DNA of 64,000 nt, taken from positions 18,851 through 82,850 of the forward strand of contig DURH01000059.1 of the NCBI GenBank assembly GCA_012837385.1, given 5' to 3'. This DNA is from Bacillota bacterium (GTDB lineage Bacteria > Bacillota > Limnochordia > Darwinibacteriales > Darwinibacteriaceae). Below the pieces are notes generated by a model, which was given only the letters and a program-made list of their open reading frames with translations, did not search any database and had not been told where the DNA came from. The position numbers and the translations under genes are program-made. Below are positions 1 to 9,473 of this stretch, one piece after another (position 1 is the first letter of the stretch; each line of letters starts with the position of its first letter).

Positions 1-18
1 GACAAAGGGGGGAGTAGA

Positions 19-975
19 ATGCCTTTTGGCATCGTCAGGCAGGATATTACCACCATGCAGGTGGACGCCATTGTTAATGCAGCCAATACCAGCTTGGCTA
101 GGGGCGGTGGAGTATGCGGCGCCATCTTCCAGGCCGCTGGGCCAGAGGAAATGGACAAGGCCTGCCAGGCTCTAGCCCCCATCAGGGTGGGAGAGGCGGT
201 GATCACTCCAGGCTTTCATCTCCCAGCCAAGTACGTCATCCACACCGCGGGCCCCATCTATCAAGGGGGAACCAAGGGCGAGCCGGAGCAGCTGCGCTCC
301 AGCTACCTAAACAGCCTGCGCTTGGCCGTTGAAAACCACTGCAGCAGTATAGCCTTCCCCTTGATTTCCAGCGGCGTGTATGGTTATCCCAGGGGGGAAG
401 CCCTGCGCATCGCCACCGAGGCCATTGGAGATTTCTTAGTCGAGCATGATCTCGACATCTACCTGGCTGTTCTGAACCGCCAGGAGATTCAGGTCAGGGG
501 TAACCTGGTGGAGGGCTTGAATCGGCGTTTGGCGGAAATCCAGGCCGAGCAGGAGAGAATTCTGGAACCCTTAGTTGTGTATTCCCACCTGCGGCGCAGT
601 CTCTTGGTGGAGCTGGACGAACCCTTTACAGAAACCCTCTTTCGGCTAATTGACGCCAAAGGCAAAACCGATGTTGAGGTGTATAAAAAGGCCAATCTGG
701 ATCGGAGGCTTTTTTCCAAAATCCGCAGTGACCCGGGTTATGTGCCCAGCAAACGCACAGTGCTGGCCCTGGCCATCGGCTTGGAACTGACTATAGAGGA
801 GACCCATGATCTGTTAAGAAGGGCGGGCTATGCTCTCTCTCCCAGCCAAGCGCTGGATGTGATCGTGGAGTACTTCATTATCAGCCGCAGGTATGACATT
901 TTTGAGATCAATGAAGTGCTGTTCAGCTATGATCAGCCCCTGCTGGGGAGCGTGGGGAAGCATGCTGAAGATTAG
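19..975 (+). CDS. Macro domain (ADP-ribose binding) protein with C-terminal helical/HTH-like extension
   Basis: N-terminus MPFGIVRQDITTMQVDAIVNAANTSLARGGGVCGAIFQAAG is a classic macro-domain motif; C-terminal ~120 aa resembles an XRE/HTH-like region (DRRLFSKIRSDPGYVPSKRTVLALAIGLELTIEETHDLL). Confidence 0.9.
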   Translation: MPFGIVRQDITTMQVDAIVNAANTSLARGGGVCGAIFQAAGPEEMDKACQALAPIRVGEAVITPGFHLPAKYVIHTAGPIYQGGTKGEPEQLRSSYLNSLRLAVENHCSSIAFPLISSGVYGYPRGEALRIATEAIGDFLVEHDLDIYLAVLNRQEIQVRGNLVEGLNRRLAEIQAEQERILEPLVVYSHLRRSLLVELDEPFTETLFRLIDAKGKTDVEVYKKANLDRRLFSKIRSDPGYVPSKRTVLALAIGLELTIEETHDLLRRAGYALSPSQALDVIVEYFIISRRYDIFEINEVLFSYDQPLLGSVGKHAED

Positions 976-1065
976 GTGAGGGGAAAACCAAGCCTTATTT
1001 GTCGCCTTCCAAGCGACCAACCGGCTGCCTACTCCTGTTATCCTAGAGTCAAAAGATGAAAGGGA

Positions 1066-1716
1066 GTGCAGAAGATGGCATACACGGAGCTGGTCTTTAT
1101 TCTGGACAAAAGCGGATCCATGGCGGGCTTGGAGGACGACACCATCGGCGGGTACAATGCCATGCTGGCTAAGCAGAAAGAGGTTGAGGGCAGCTGCCTG
1201 GTGACCACCGTGCTCTTCGATCATAGTATGCGGCTGATCCACGACCGCATCGACCTCCGGGCTGTGCAGCCCCTGACGGAAAAGGAGTATCAAGTGGGCG
1301 GTTCCACAGCCCTGCTGGATGCCATGGGGAGCGCCATTCAAAAAATCAGCGATGTGCAGGAGCAGAGCGGTGAGGAATACCGGGCGGACAAGGTGCTGTT
1401 TGTAATTATCACCGATGGCTGCGAAAACAGCAGCAGGGATTTTTCTCCGAACAAGGTGAAGGCTCTCGTGGAGGAGCACAAGGAGCAGGGCTGGGAGTTT
1501 GTCTTTTTGGGAGCAAACATGGACGCCATTGCCGCTGCTAGCAGTTACGGCATCAGTGCGGACCGGGCCCAAAGCTATCACTCCGACCATCTAGGCGTGG
1601 CCCTGAACTTCGCAGTGATGAGCGATGTGGTGGCTTCCTATCGCCGCACCGGTGTTTTGGATAACGAGTGGAAGAAGACCATCGCCTCTGACTTTGAGAG
1701 GCGCAAAAAGAGCTGA
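1066..1716 (+). CDS. von Willebrand factor A (vWA) domain protein
   Basis: MIDAS-like DKSGSMAG near N-terminus (TELVFILDKSGSMAGLEDD), followed by GGSTALLDAM. Confidence 0.88.
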   Translation: MQKMAYTELVFILDKSGSMAGLEDDTIGGYNAMLAKQKEVEGSCLVTTVLFDHSMRLIHDRIDLRAVQPLTEKEYQVGGSTALLDAMGSAIQKISDVQEQSGEEYRADKVLFVIITDGCENSSRDFSPNKVKALVEEHKEQGWEFVFLGANMDAIAAASSYGISADRAQSYHSDHLGVALNFAVMSDVVASYRRTGVLDNEWKKTIASDFERRKKS

Positions 1717-1727
1717 GAATAATAAGC

Positions 1728-1754
1728 AAGATCCCAGGCCTGGCCTGGGATCTT
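1728..1754. terminator. Bidirectional intrinsic terminator between convergent genes
   Basis: Perfect 11-bp inverted repeat AAGATCCCAGG / CCTGGGATCTT between the vWA stop and the DUF134 stop. Confidence 0.75.
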
Positions 1755-1755
1755 C

Positions 1756-2130
1756 CTATTCGCCGTGCTTCCTGCCGAAACCACGCCGGTGCCTGCGGCA
1801 GCGCCCGCAGCCCCAGGCAGTATCCTCAGGCGGGTAAAACTCGTAATCGCCGCCTTCAATGCGCAGGATGGACCCCTCGTACAAAGCTTCCGCAACCTTC
1901 CTGCGCGCTGCCGCGTAGATGCGCTGTACCGTAGTGCGGGCTACATCCATACGCTGCGCTGCTTCTTCTTGGGTGAGCCCTTCCAAATCCAGCAAGCGGA
2001 TGGCTTCGTACTCATCCACCGTCATCACCACCTCATCCCCGTGTGGAGGTGTATGGAGGGGCCCAAATACCGTATTCTGAGGCAGACAGCATACCCTGCG
2101 CCCTTTGCGAGGCCTTGGCAAGATAATCAC
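1756..2130 (-). CDS. DUF134 / UPF0251 family DNA-binding protein
   Basis: MIILPRPRKGRRVCCLPQNTVFGPLH...VMTVDEYEAIRLLDLEGLTQEEAAQRMDVARTTVQRIYAAARRKVAEAL is typical of the family. Confidence 0.9.
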   Translation of the reverse strand: MIILPRPRKGRRVCCLPQNTVFGPLHTPPHGDEVVMTVDEYEAIRLLDLEGLTQEEAAQRMDVARTTVQRIYAAARRKVAEALYEGSILRIEGGDYEFYPPEDTAWGCGRCRRHRRGFGRKHGE

Positions 2131-2138
2131 TCCCTTAG

Positions 2139-2369
2139 TTAATCATGCTCAGCCGGTTCAAGCTCTTCGTTGATCCGAGCTAATTCCTTCTCCAGGATGC
2201 GTTTCCGTTCCTGCAGCAGCTCTTCCCTGGAAAACCCTGCAGAGTAAAAGGCGGAGCCCCGCCCCCAGCCTGGGCCACAGCGCCATCCCCAGGCACGTCC
2301 GCACGGTCCCCAACCTCCGCCGCTGAGCTGTCCCATTCCCCAGGGCCCTGTTCCATCTCTTCCAGGCAT
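2139..2369 (-). CDS. DUF5320-like small Gly/Trp-rich protein
   Basis: MPGRDGTGPWGMGQLSGGGWGPCGR...LLQERKRILEKELARINEELEPAE; start taken at the internal ATG. Confidence 0.7.
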   Translation of the reverse strand: MPGRDGTGPWGMGQLSGGGWGPCGRAWGWRCGPGWGRGSAFYSAGFSREELLQERKRILEKELARINEELEPAEHD

Positions 2370-2545
2370 GCTGAATCCTCCTTTTGTATTTCGGGCATAT
2401 GTTCGTTTATCTTTAGTATAGTCTGGTTGTGAGCATATGTCAATAACCTTCCCGATGAAAAACACAGGATGGCGGGGAGAGAGGCAGGAAGTTAGCGAGG
2501 CTGGCAGGAATGAACATCACAAGAACGATTGAGGAGTGATGGAAC

Positions 2546-3337
2546 GTGCAATGGGAAAACTTGACTTCCCCGGAATTCGCCCAGGCTGTGAGGGACACGA
2601 AAACATGCGTGCTGGCTTTGGGCGTGGTGGAACGCCACGGCGATCATATGCCCTTAGGGACCGACTTCCTCAATGGGCATGCCCTGGCCTGTTTGGCCGC
2701 GGAACGGGAGCCTGCTGTGGTCTTTCCGCCTTTTTATTTCGGCCAGATCTATGAAGCCCGCTGTTTTCCAGGGACCATTACCATCAAACCGACCCTGCTG
2801 CTGGAGCTGCTCCAGGCGGTACTAGATGAGATCGGCCGTAATGGCTTTGAGAAGATCATCCTCTGCAACGCCCATGGCGGGAACAGCTATCTGTTGGGCT
2901 TTCTCACCCAATGTCAGCTCTGGGAGCCCAAGCCCTATGCGGTTTACTACTACCAAGGGCTGTCCCCTGAAGGCCGGGAAAAGCAGAAGGCGATTTTGGA
3001 GACGGAGTTCCACGGCCATGCCTGCGAATGGGAGACCTCCCTTTCCCTGGCCAACCATCCCCAGTTAGTGAAGATGGATCAGGTGCCGCCGGGAGTGACG
3101 GAGCCCCTCAGGCGGGCAGCACACCTTAAGGCCGGTTTCTCAGCCTTGTCCTGGTACAGCAACTTCCCTGAGCATTATGTAGGCGATGCCAGTTATGCTA
3201 GCAGGGAGAAGGGGCAAGCCCTGCGGGAGTTGGAAGTGGAATCGCTAGTGCAGTTTATCCGGGCTGTCAAGGCCGATGAGGTAATCCCCGCCCTGCAAAG
3301 AGAATTCCACGGCCGAGTGCAGAGCATCGGTGACTAA
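2546..3337 (+). CDS. Creatininase family protein
   Basis: LALGVVERHGDHMPLGTDFLNGHALA and NAHGGNSYL motifs. Confidence 0.88.
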   Translation: MQWENLTSPEFAQAVRDTKTCVLALGVVERHGDHMPLGTDFLNGHALACLAAEREPAVVFPPFYFGQIYEARCFPGTITIKPTLLLELLQAVLDEIGRNGFEKIILCNAHGGNSYLLGFLTQCQLWEPKPYAVYYYQGLSPEGREKQKAILETEFHGHACEWETSLSLANHPQLVKMDQVPPGVTEPLRRAAHLKAGFSALSWYSNFPEHYVGDASYASREKGQALRELEVESLVQFIRAVKADEVIPALQREFHGRVQSIGD

Positions 3338-3448
3338 GATTTTCTTAACTTTCCCAATGAAAAATTTGCCCAAAAGGAAGGAGCTGCTGCATGGTTAGAG
3401 AATGTTTAGGGCAGGAGGACACCGTCCTCTTGTTCCGTTAACAATTAG

Positions 3449-3462
3449 TGCAAACGTTGTCA
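3449..3462. promoter_or_regulatory. Candidate cre/LacI-family operator upstream of the maltose-type operon
   Basis: TGCAAACGTTGTCA, close to the TGNAANCGNTNNCA palindrome, ~70 bp upstream of the SBP start. Confidence 0.45.
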
Positions 3463-3529
3463 TTGCGGAGGTGATGGGTTCTTTCAGGTCGCATCGTCAA
3501 AGTGGAGAAAATCAAATGGAGGTGCCTGT

Positions 3530-4726
3530 ATGAAAAGATTAGCCACGATCTGTCTCGTGCTTGTGTTGGCTGCGGTGCTCAGCCTGCCTGCAGCAGCTTC
3601 TGTTCCTGGTGAGTTGTTGATCTGGACCGATGGTGAAAGGGCTCCAGTACTTACTGAAGTAGCTAAGTCTTTTGTAGGTGAGTACGGCATTACTGTCCGC
3701 ATTCAAGAGCTGCCCTTTGGCGATATCCGCGATAACTTGGCCATTGTGGCTCCCACAGGAGAAGGCCCCGACATCATCATTGGTGCCCATGACTGGTTGG
3801 GCCAGTTGGTCACTGACGGCCTTATTGAACCCATTGACATAGAGGATCCATCCCTGTTCCTCTCTTCTGGTCTAGACGCCTTTACCTGGGGCGGGCAGTA
3901 TTATGGAATCCCCTATGCCATTGAGTCCATCGGCCTGTTTTACAACAAAGACTTAGTGGGCGAAGATGGGGTAAAGAGCTTTGAAGAGCTTATTGAGATC
4001 AGCGAAGGCCTGCAAGCCCAGGGTATTTACGGCTTAGTGCTGCCCCAGCCTGATCCCTACCACACCTTCCCCTTCTTCAGCATTCTAGGCGGCTATGTGT
4101 TTGGCATGGATGATCAGGGTGTTCTTGATCCCCTAGATGTTGGCCTAGCTAACGAAGGCGGCGTAGCCGGCTTTGAGTTCTTCCAAGAGCTCATGGATGC
4201 AGGCATCATCGCAAGGGCCACACCCTACGACACCATGATGAGCCTGTTTAAGGAAGGCCAGGCAGCAACCATGATGACCGGCCCCTGGGCATTTGGTGAC
4301 GTACGGGCCGCTGGGGTGAACTATGGATTTACCCAGATTCCTTCCTACAAGGGGCAGTATGGTAAGCCCTTCTTGGGAGCTCAAGGCTTTATGGTCAGCT
4401 CCTTTAGCGAGAACAAGATGCTGGCCAACATCTTCCTCAACGAGTTTGTGGCCACCACCGAAACCATGCTGGCCATTTACGAGGGAGATCCTCGTCCCAC
4501 CGCTTTCCTGCCTGCAGCTGAAATCATCAACGAAGATCCTGATATGCGCGGGGTAATGGAGGCCGCTTCCACAGCTGTGCCCATGCCGGCTATTCCAGCC
4601 ATGAACTCAGTTTGGACCGCTTGGAGCGACGCCATTGAGCTGGTGATCAACCAGCAGTCCACTCCCAAGGCAGCAATCGAGAATGCTGTGGAGCTCATTG
4701 TGCAGACCATTAAGGACAGCATGTAA
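3530..4726 (+). CDS. Maltose/maltodextrin-type ABC transporter substrate-binding protein
   Basis: Signal peptide then GELLIWTDGERAPVLTEVAKSFVGEYGITVRIQELPFGDIRDNL..., MalE-like. Confidence 0.85.
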   Translation: MKRLATICLVLVLAAVLSLPAAASVPGELLIWTDGERAPVLTEVAKSFVGEYGITVRIQELPFGDIRDNLAIVAPTGEGPDIIIGAHDWLGQLVTDGLIEPIDIEDPSLFLSSGLDAFTWGGQYYGIPYAIESIGLFYNKDLVGEDGVKSFEELIEISEGLQAQGIYGLVLPQPDPYHTFPFFSILGGYVFGMDDQGVLDPLDVGLANEGGVAGFEFFQELMDAGIIARATPYDTMMSLFKEGQAATMMTGPWAFGDVRAAGVNYGFTQIPSYKGQYGKPFLGAQGFMVSSFSENKMLANIFLNEFVATTETMLAIYEGDPRPTAFLPAAEIINEDPDMRGVMEAASTAVPMPAIPAMNSVWTAWSDAIELVINQQSTPKAAIENAVELIVQTIKDSM

Positions 4727-4739
4727 TCACTGCAGTACC

Positions 4740-4770
4740 GATTCCCCTTGGAGCTTCTCCAAGGGGAATC
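4740..4770 (+). other. Perfect 14-bp intergenic stem-loop between SBP and permease genes
   Basis: GATTCCCCTTGGAG-CTT-CTCCAAGGGGAATC. Confidence 0.85.
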
Positions 4771-4797
4771 TCTTCAGATCTCCAGCTTTAGAAATGA

Positions 4798-6318
4798 GTG
4801 ATGGAAGTGGGTAAGCTGATCAAGATTATCTTCTTGGGCGTGCTCAACGTAGTCTTTATCTGGACTGCGCTGTTTCTGTACAGCAGCCAGGCCTATTGGG
4901 TTCTGCTTCTCCTACTCCTAGGGGCGGCTCTGGTCAATTTCGTCTTTATTTCGGAGAAAGCCTATCCCTACCGCTATTTACTGCCGGCAACCTTTTTTAT
5001 GGTCCTTTTAGTGGTTTATCCCATTGTCTATACTGTGTATATCTCCCTGACCAACTACGGAACGGGGAATATCCTCAGCAAGGAGCAGGCTGTGGCCCAG
5101 CTCCAAGAACGCTCCATCCTAGACACTGAGGCTGGCAACTACGCCTATCAGGCCTACCGGGATGGCCAAGGCCAGCTGCACTTTGTGTTCACCAGCCCAG
5201 GGGGTGAGCTGTTTTTGGGCTATGCTGGTGGCTTGACCCCTGTCCAGGAGGGAGATCCGCGCCTGGTTGAGCTGGAGGGGTTCACTGAGCTGACCCGGGC
5301 GGATTTGGTGCGGGCCACCAATGAAATCTCTGCACTGTCCTTTTCCTTGGATGAGGGGCGGCAGCTCAGGATGCGGAATATCAACTCCTTTGGGGTCTAC
5401 CGTCAGCAGTACGAGTACTACCCAGAGCGGGATGAGCTCCTTGATTTGGAGACGGGCACCACTTACCGATCCGTGCAGGGGTATTTCCAGGCTCCTGACG
5501 GTACCCGCTTAACCCCTGGTTTCCGGGAGGTGATCGGCTTTCAGAATTTCCGCAAGCTGTTCACCAATCCCCAGGTTACAGGTCCTTTCCTGCGGGTGTT
5601 TGTCTGGACCATTCAGTGGGCGCTGCTCAGCGTGGGCTGTACCTTTGCCGTGGGCTTGTTTTTGGCCCTGCTCCTCAACGATCCCCATCTGCGCTTCCGC
5701 AGGTTCTACCGCTCAGTCCTGATTCTGCCCTATGCGGTGCCAGCCTTTATCTCGGCTCTGATCTGGCGGGGGCTCTTTCATACTGAGCTAGGGGTGATTA
5801 ACCAGATCCTAAAAGCGACCATTGGCTCTGGTGTGCCTTGGCTGCAGGATCCGGTGTGGGCCAAGGTAGCGCTGGTTATCCTCAATCTGTGGCTGGGCTT
5901 TCCCTATATGATGATCGTCTGTTTAGGGGCACTGCAGAGCATCAATTCAGAGATGTATGAAGCCGCGGTGGTGGACGGCGCTTCCACCTGGCAGCAGTTT
6001 TACCATATCACCCTGCCGCTGCTCATGGTGAGCGTTGCACCTCTGCTCATTGCGTCTTTTTCCTTTAACTTCAACAACTTCTCAGTCATTTATCTGTTGA
6101 CCAGGGGGCGGCCGCCCATAGTCAACGCTCAAACTCCCGCAGGGCATACCGATATTCTCATCTCCTACACCTATCGCTTGGCCTTTGAAAGCGGGCGGGG
6201 AGTGGACTACGGTTTGGCTTCCGCGGTTACTCTGGTTATCTTTCTGATCACTGGGGCCATCACTTTCCTAAACTTCCGCTTCACTGGGGCCCTGGAGGAG
6301 GTGCGTAAGAATGTATAG
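4798..6318 (+). CDS. Maltose-type ABC transporter permease (MalF-like)
   Basis: YISLTNYGTGNILSKEQAV with large periplasmic insert; EAAVVDGASTWQQFYHITLPLL EAA loop. Confidence 0.85.
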   Translation: MMEVGKLIKIIFLGVLNVVFIWTALFLYSSQAYWVLLLLLLGAALVNFVFISEKAYPYRYLLPATFFMVLLVVYPIVYTVYISLTNYGTGNILSKEQAVAQLQERSILDTEAGNYAYQAYRDGQGQLHFVFTSPGGELFLGYAGGLTPVQEGDPRLVELEGFTELTRADLVRATNEISALSFSLDEGRQLRMRNINSFGVYRQQYEYYPERDELLDLETGTTYRSVQGYFQAPDGTRLTPGFREVIGFQNFRKLFTNPQVTGPFLRVFVWTIQWALLSVGCTFAVGLFLALLLNDPHLRFRRFYRSVLILPYAVPAFISALIWRGLFHTELGVINQILKATIGSGVPWLQDPVWAKVALVILNLWLGFPYMMIVCLGALQSINSEMYEAAVVDGASTWQQFYHITLPLLMVSVAPLLIASFSFNFNNFSVIYLLTRGRPPIVNAQTPAGHTDILISYTYRLAFESGRGVDYGLASAVTLVIFLITGAITFLNFRFTGALEEVRKNV

Positions 6319-7168
6319 AAAACACAGCTTCTTTCGGGCTCTCTGGCGCCATGCGGTGCTGCTGTTCTTCGTGGTGTTTGCCCTCTTTCCCATTCTGTGG
6401 GTGATCTCCGCATCCTTCAACCCAGCCAACACCTTAGTGGGGCAGAGACTGATTCCCTCCAACCCCAGTTTAGACAACTACCGGGAAATCTTCACCAGTG
6501 AGCAGTATCCCATCGCTTTGTGGATCAAGAACTCGGTGGTGATTGGCCTAATCACCTCTACGTTGGTGGTGATCCTGACCGCCTTTGCCGCCTACGCCTT
6601 TTCCAGGTTTCGTTTTAAGGGGCGCCGCACCGGGCTTTTTGCCTCCCTGTTGATTCAAGTCTTTCCCCAGATGCTGGCCGCGGTTTCCATCTACCTCTTG
6701 GTGCTGAGCATCGGCCGGTTGGTTCCTGCCTTGGGCATCAACACCCATGCGGGCTTGATCATGGTGTATCTAGGGGGAGCCATGGGGGTCAATGCCTGGC
6801 TGATGAAAGGTTATTTTGACACCATTCCCAGTTCTTTAGAGGAGTCGGCCATGATCGACGGGGCCTCTCCTTTCCAAGCTTTCTACATGATCATCCTGCC
6901 CTTAGCTAGGCCCATTTTGGCTGTCATCTTCCTGCTGCAGTTTATCGGCACCTATTCCGAGCTGATCCTGGCCAGCGTGCTGATCAGTTCCAGCGAGAAA
7001 TACACCCTGGCTGTGGGCCTGCAGCTCTTTATCCATGACCAGTACGCCAGCCGCTGGGGGGTCTTTGCCGCCGCCTCTGTCCTAGGTGCCCTACCCATCG
7101 TGCTGTTGTTTATGTTCCTCCAGAAGTACCTGGTAACGGGGCTGACTACCGGCGCGGTGAAGGGATAG
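6311..7168 (+). CDS. Maltose-type ABC transporter permease (MalG-like)
   Basis: ILWVISASFNPANTLVGQRLIPSNPSLDNYREIF; EESAMIDGASPFQAFYMIILPLARP; overlaps the malF-like stop. Confidence 0.87.
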   Translation: MYRKHSFFRALWRHAVLLFFVVFALFPILWVISASFNPANTLVGQRLIPSNPSLDNYREIFTSEQYPIALWIKNSVVIGLITSTLVVILTAFAAYAFSRFRFKGRRTGLFASLLIQVFPQMLAAVSIYLLVLSIGRLVPALGINTHAGLIMVYLGGAMGVNAWLMKGYFDTIPSSLEESAMIDGASPFQAFYMIILPLARPILAVIFLLQFIGTYSELILASVLISSSEKYTLAVGLQLFIHDQYASRWGVFAAASVLGALPIVLLFMFLQKYLVTGLTTGAVKG

Positions 7169-7255
7169 TTTGTACCAAAAAGAACTAATTGGAAGAAGAA
7201 GGAAATGGCACCACCCTGGCGAAGGTTCATACACTAAACCTTGAGGGGGGTTCAT

Positions 7256-7933
7256 ATGGTACCTAGGAAGCTAGTCGGGTTGGCATTGGTACTCGCTGCT
7301 TTTCTTCTGACGGGATGTGCCGGGGAGTTCGTGACCGACTTATATGTTCAGGATATATGGGATGTGATCAACGGCGAAGAGGAATACATTCTGACCACAG
7401 GTTCTATCCTCATTGAATCGCCAGGGGAAGAATACAATGAGCTGCTCAAGAATGTGCTGGAGCAGAACTTTAGGGACGTGAAGAACTTCCGCACGGGAAG
7501 CGGAGATTACTCCTCTAAAGTGATTGTGGACGTGAAGGTGCCTGTACTGGACTTCGACGAGTCCCTGGAAGAGCCCTGGATCGAGGAATCCATGGCGATT
7601 GTGGTGATGCCCATGGATGATGGTTGGGCTGCCTTTGGGCTGGCCCTCAACGGAGAGAAGATCGATGGCATGTTCGCAGCCATCCAGGAAGAAACCTTTA
7701 TGACGGTGGGCGTGAAAGACTTCTCCTTTTTCGTGAATCTGAACAACGACATGAGGGGAACCCAACCCGTCTATCTGCAGGGAGTATATGCTGACGGCAG
7801 GCCCTTTGCCTATGAAGAAGTAATCGAGATGGAAAGACGGGACATGGTAGAGCTTCAGCTGGGCGATGTGGCCAGAGATTACGCTTACGAAGAAGGTTGG
7901 GTGTTCATAGGAGTTTTGGAGCCTCTAGAGTAA
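7256..7933 (+). CDS. Predicted lipoprotein of unknown function
   Basis: Lipobox LAAFLLTGCAGE; RBS GAGGGGG upstream of the ATG. Confidence 0.65.
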   Translation: MVPRKLVGLALVLAAFLLTGCAGEFVTDLYVQDIWDVINGEEEYILTTGSILIESPGEEYNELLKNVLEQNFRDVKNFRTGSGDYSSKVIVDVKVPVLDFDESLEEPWIEESMAIVVMPMDDGWAAFGLALNGEKIDGMFAAIQEETFMTVGVKDFSFFVNLNNDMRGTQPVYLQGVYADGRPFAYEEVIEMERRDMVELQLGDVARDYAYEEGWVFIGVLEPLE

Positions 7934-7955
7934 CTCCATACATTAGGGAACTAGG

Positions 7956-7981
7956 GCTGGGAGGTTTCTTCCAGCTTTTTT
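7956..7981 (+). terminator. Intrinsic terminator
   Basis: GCTGGGAGG-TT-TCTTCCAGC followed by T7. Confidence 0.75.
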
Positions 7982-8078
7982 TATGCCTAGGGTCAGGGCC
8001 TTAGCTAAGGCAGGAACAGCACCAGCTCTGGAGAATATGTGTGGGCAGGCAGGAAGCAGATAAAGCGAGGAAAGATCC

Positions 8079-9473
8079 ATGATTAGACGCAGCAAAGCAG
8101 TGGTGTTAACTGAAGGAAGCATCTTGCAAGGACTGCTCAGGCTGGCCCTACCCACCATTGGCACTTCTTTTGTCCAGATGGCTTACGGGTTTATCGATAT
8201 GATCTGGGTGGGCAGGCTGGGGAGTGGAGCTGTAGCCGCGGTGGGTACCGCGGGCTTTTTTACCTGGCTGGCCCATGCTTTTATCATTATCCCCAGGATT
8301 GGGGCAGAGGTGGGGGTAGCCCAATCCATAGGGAGGCAGGATAGGGAGGGTGCCGCCAAGGCCATCCGCCACAGCCTCCAGCTCATCGTAGTGCTCAGCG
8401 TGCTCTATGCTGCAGCCCTAGTGGCCCTGCGGGAGCCGCTCCTGGGCTTCTACCGCTTAGGTGCGGAAATCCAGGGTTTAGCCAGCACTTATCTTACCAT
8501 CATCTGTTATGGAATGGTGTTTTTTGCCGCCAACCCTGTCTTCACCGCCATTTTCAACGGAGCGGGCGACAGCACCACCCCCTTTCGGATCAATGCCCTA
8601 GGATTGGTTGCGAATATTATCCTTGATCCCATTTTCATTTTTGGCTTAGGCCCCATTCCAGAGATGGGGGTAGCTGGAGCAGCTGTGGCCACGGTGTTAG
8701 CTCAGCTGCTGGCTACTGGCGCCTTTGTTCTGGAAGCTCGCAAGAGACCAGAACTCTTTGCAGGCCTGAAGCCCTTTGCCAAGCCTGATTGGGCGTACCT
8801 AAAAGGTATGGTGATCATGGGCTTACCCATGGCTGTGCAGAACGCGCTGTTCACCTCCATTTCCATGGGCATAGCCAGGATTATCTCTGCGTGGGGGCCG
8901 TTAGCCATTGCGGTACAGAAGGTGGGCTCGCAGATTGAGTCCATTTCCTGGATGACTGCTGGCGGCTTTCAATCGGCCATGAGTGCCTTCTCGGGCCAAA
9001 ACTACGGCGCCAAGAAGGGCCAGAGGGTGTATCGAGGCTACTATGTGGGTTTAGGGATTGTCTCCTGCATAGGGTTTGCTGCCACCGCCGCCCTGATCTT
9101 CGCCGCCAGGCCCCTAATCTCCATTTTCCTGCATGAGCCAGAGGCCATTGCCCTTGGCGTCGCCTATTTGCGGATTTTGGGCATCTCCCAGCTGCCTCAA
9201 ACGGTGGAGATCCTCACAGCAGGGGCCTTTATCGGCTTGGGCAGGACTGCGCCCCCTTCCATTGTGGGCATCAGCCTCAATCTGTTCAGGATCCCTGCGG
9301 CTCTGATCCTGTCCGCGACTGCCCTGAACCTGGATGGGGTATGGTGGGCTATCAGTATTTCCTCCATCCTGAAGGGGATAATCCTCAGTACTTGGTATCT
9401 GCGCTTTATGAATAGGGATCAGGAAATGCTGAATCTCCGTGCAGCAAGCACGGCACAGGAGGGAATTAAGTGA
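8079..9473 (+). CDS. MATE family efflux transporter
   Basis: LLRLALPTIGTSFVQMAYGFIDMIWVGRLGSGAVAAVG...FNGAGDSTTPFRINALGLVANIILDPIFIFGLG. Confidence 0.93.
   Translation: MIRRSKAVVLTEGSILQGLLRLALPTIGTSFVQMAYGFIDMIWVGRLGSGAVAAVGTAGFFTWLAHAFIIIPRIGAEVGVAQSIGRQDREGAAKAIRHSLQLIVVLSVLYAAALVALREPLLGFYRLGAEIQGLASTYLTIICYGMVFFAANPVFTAIFNGAGDSTTPFRINALGLVANIILDPIFIFGLGPIPEMGVAGAAVATVLAQLLATGAFVLEARKRPELFAGLKPFAKPDWAYLKGMVIMGLPMAVQNALFTSISMGIARIISAWGPLAIAVQKVGSQIESISWMTAGGFQSAMSAFSGQNYGAKKGQRVYRGYYVGLGIVSCIGFAATAALIFAARPLISIFLHEPEAIALGVAYLRILGISQLPQTVEILTAGAFIGLGRTAPPSIVGISLNLFRIPAALILSATALNLDGVWWAISISSILKGIILSTWYLRFMNRDQEMLNLRAASTAQEGIK

Noticed and set aside
814-1590. 258-aa minus-strand ORF
   Set aside because: Antisense to the macro-domain and vWA genes; no domain signature.
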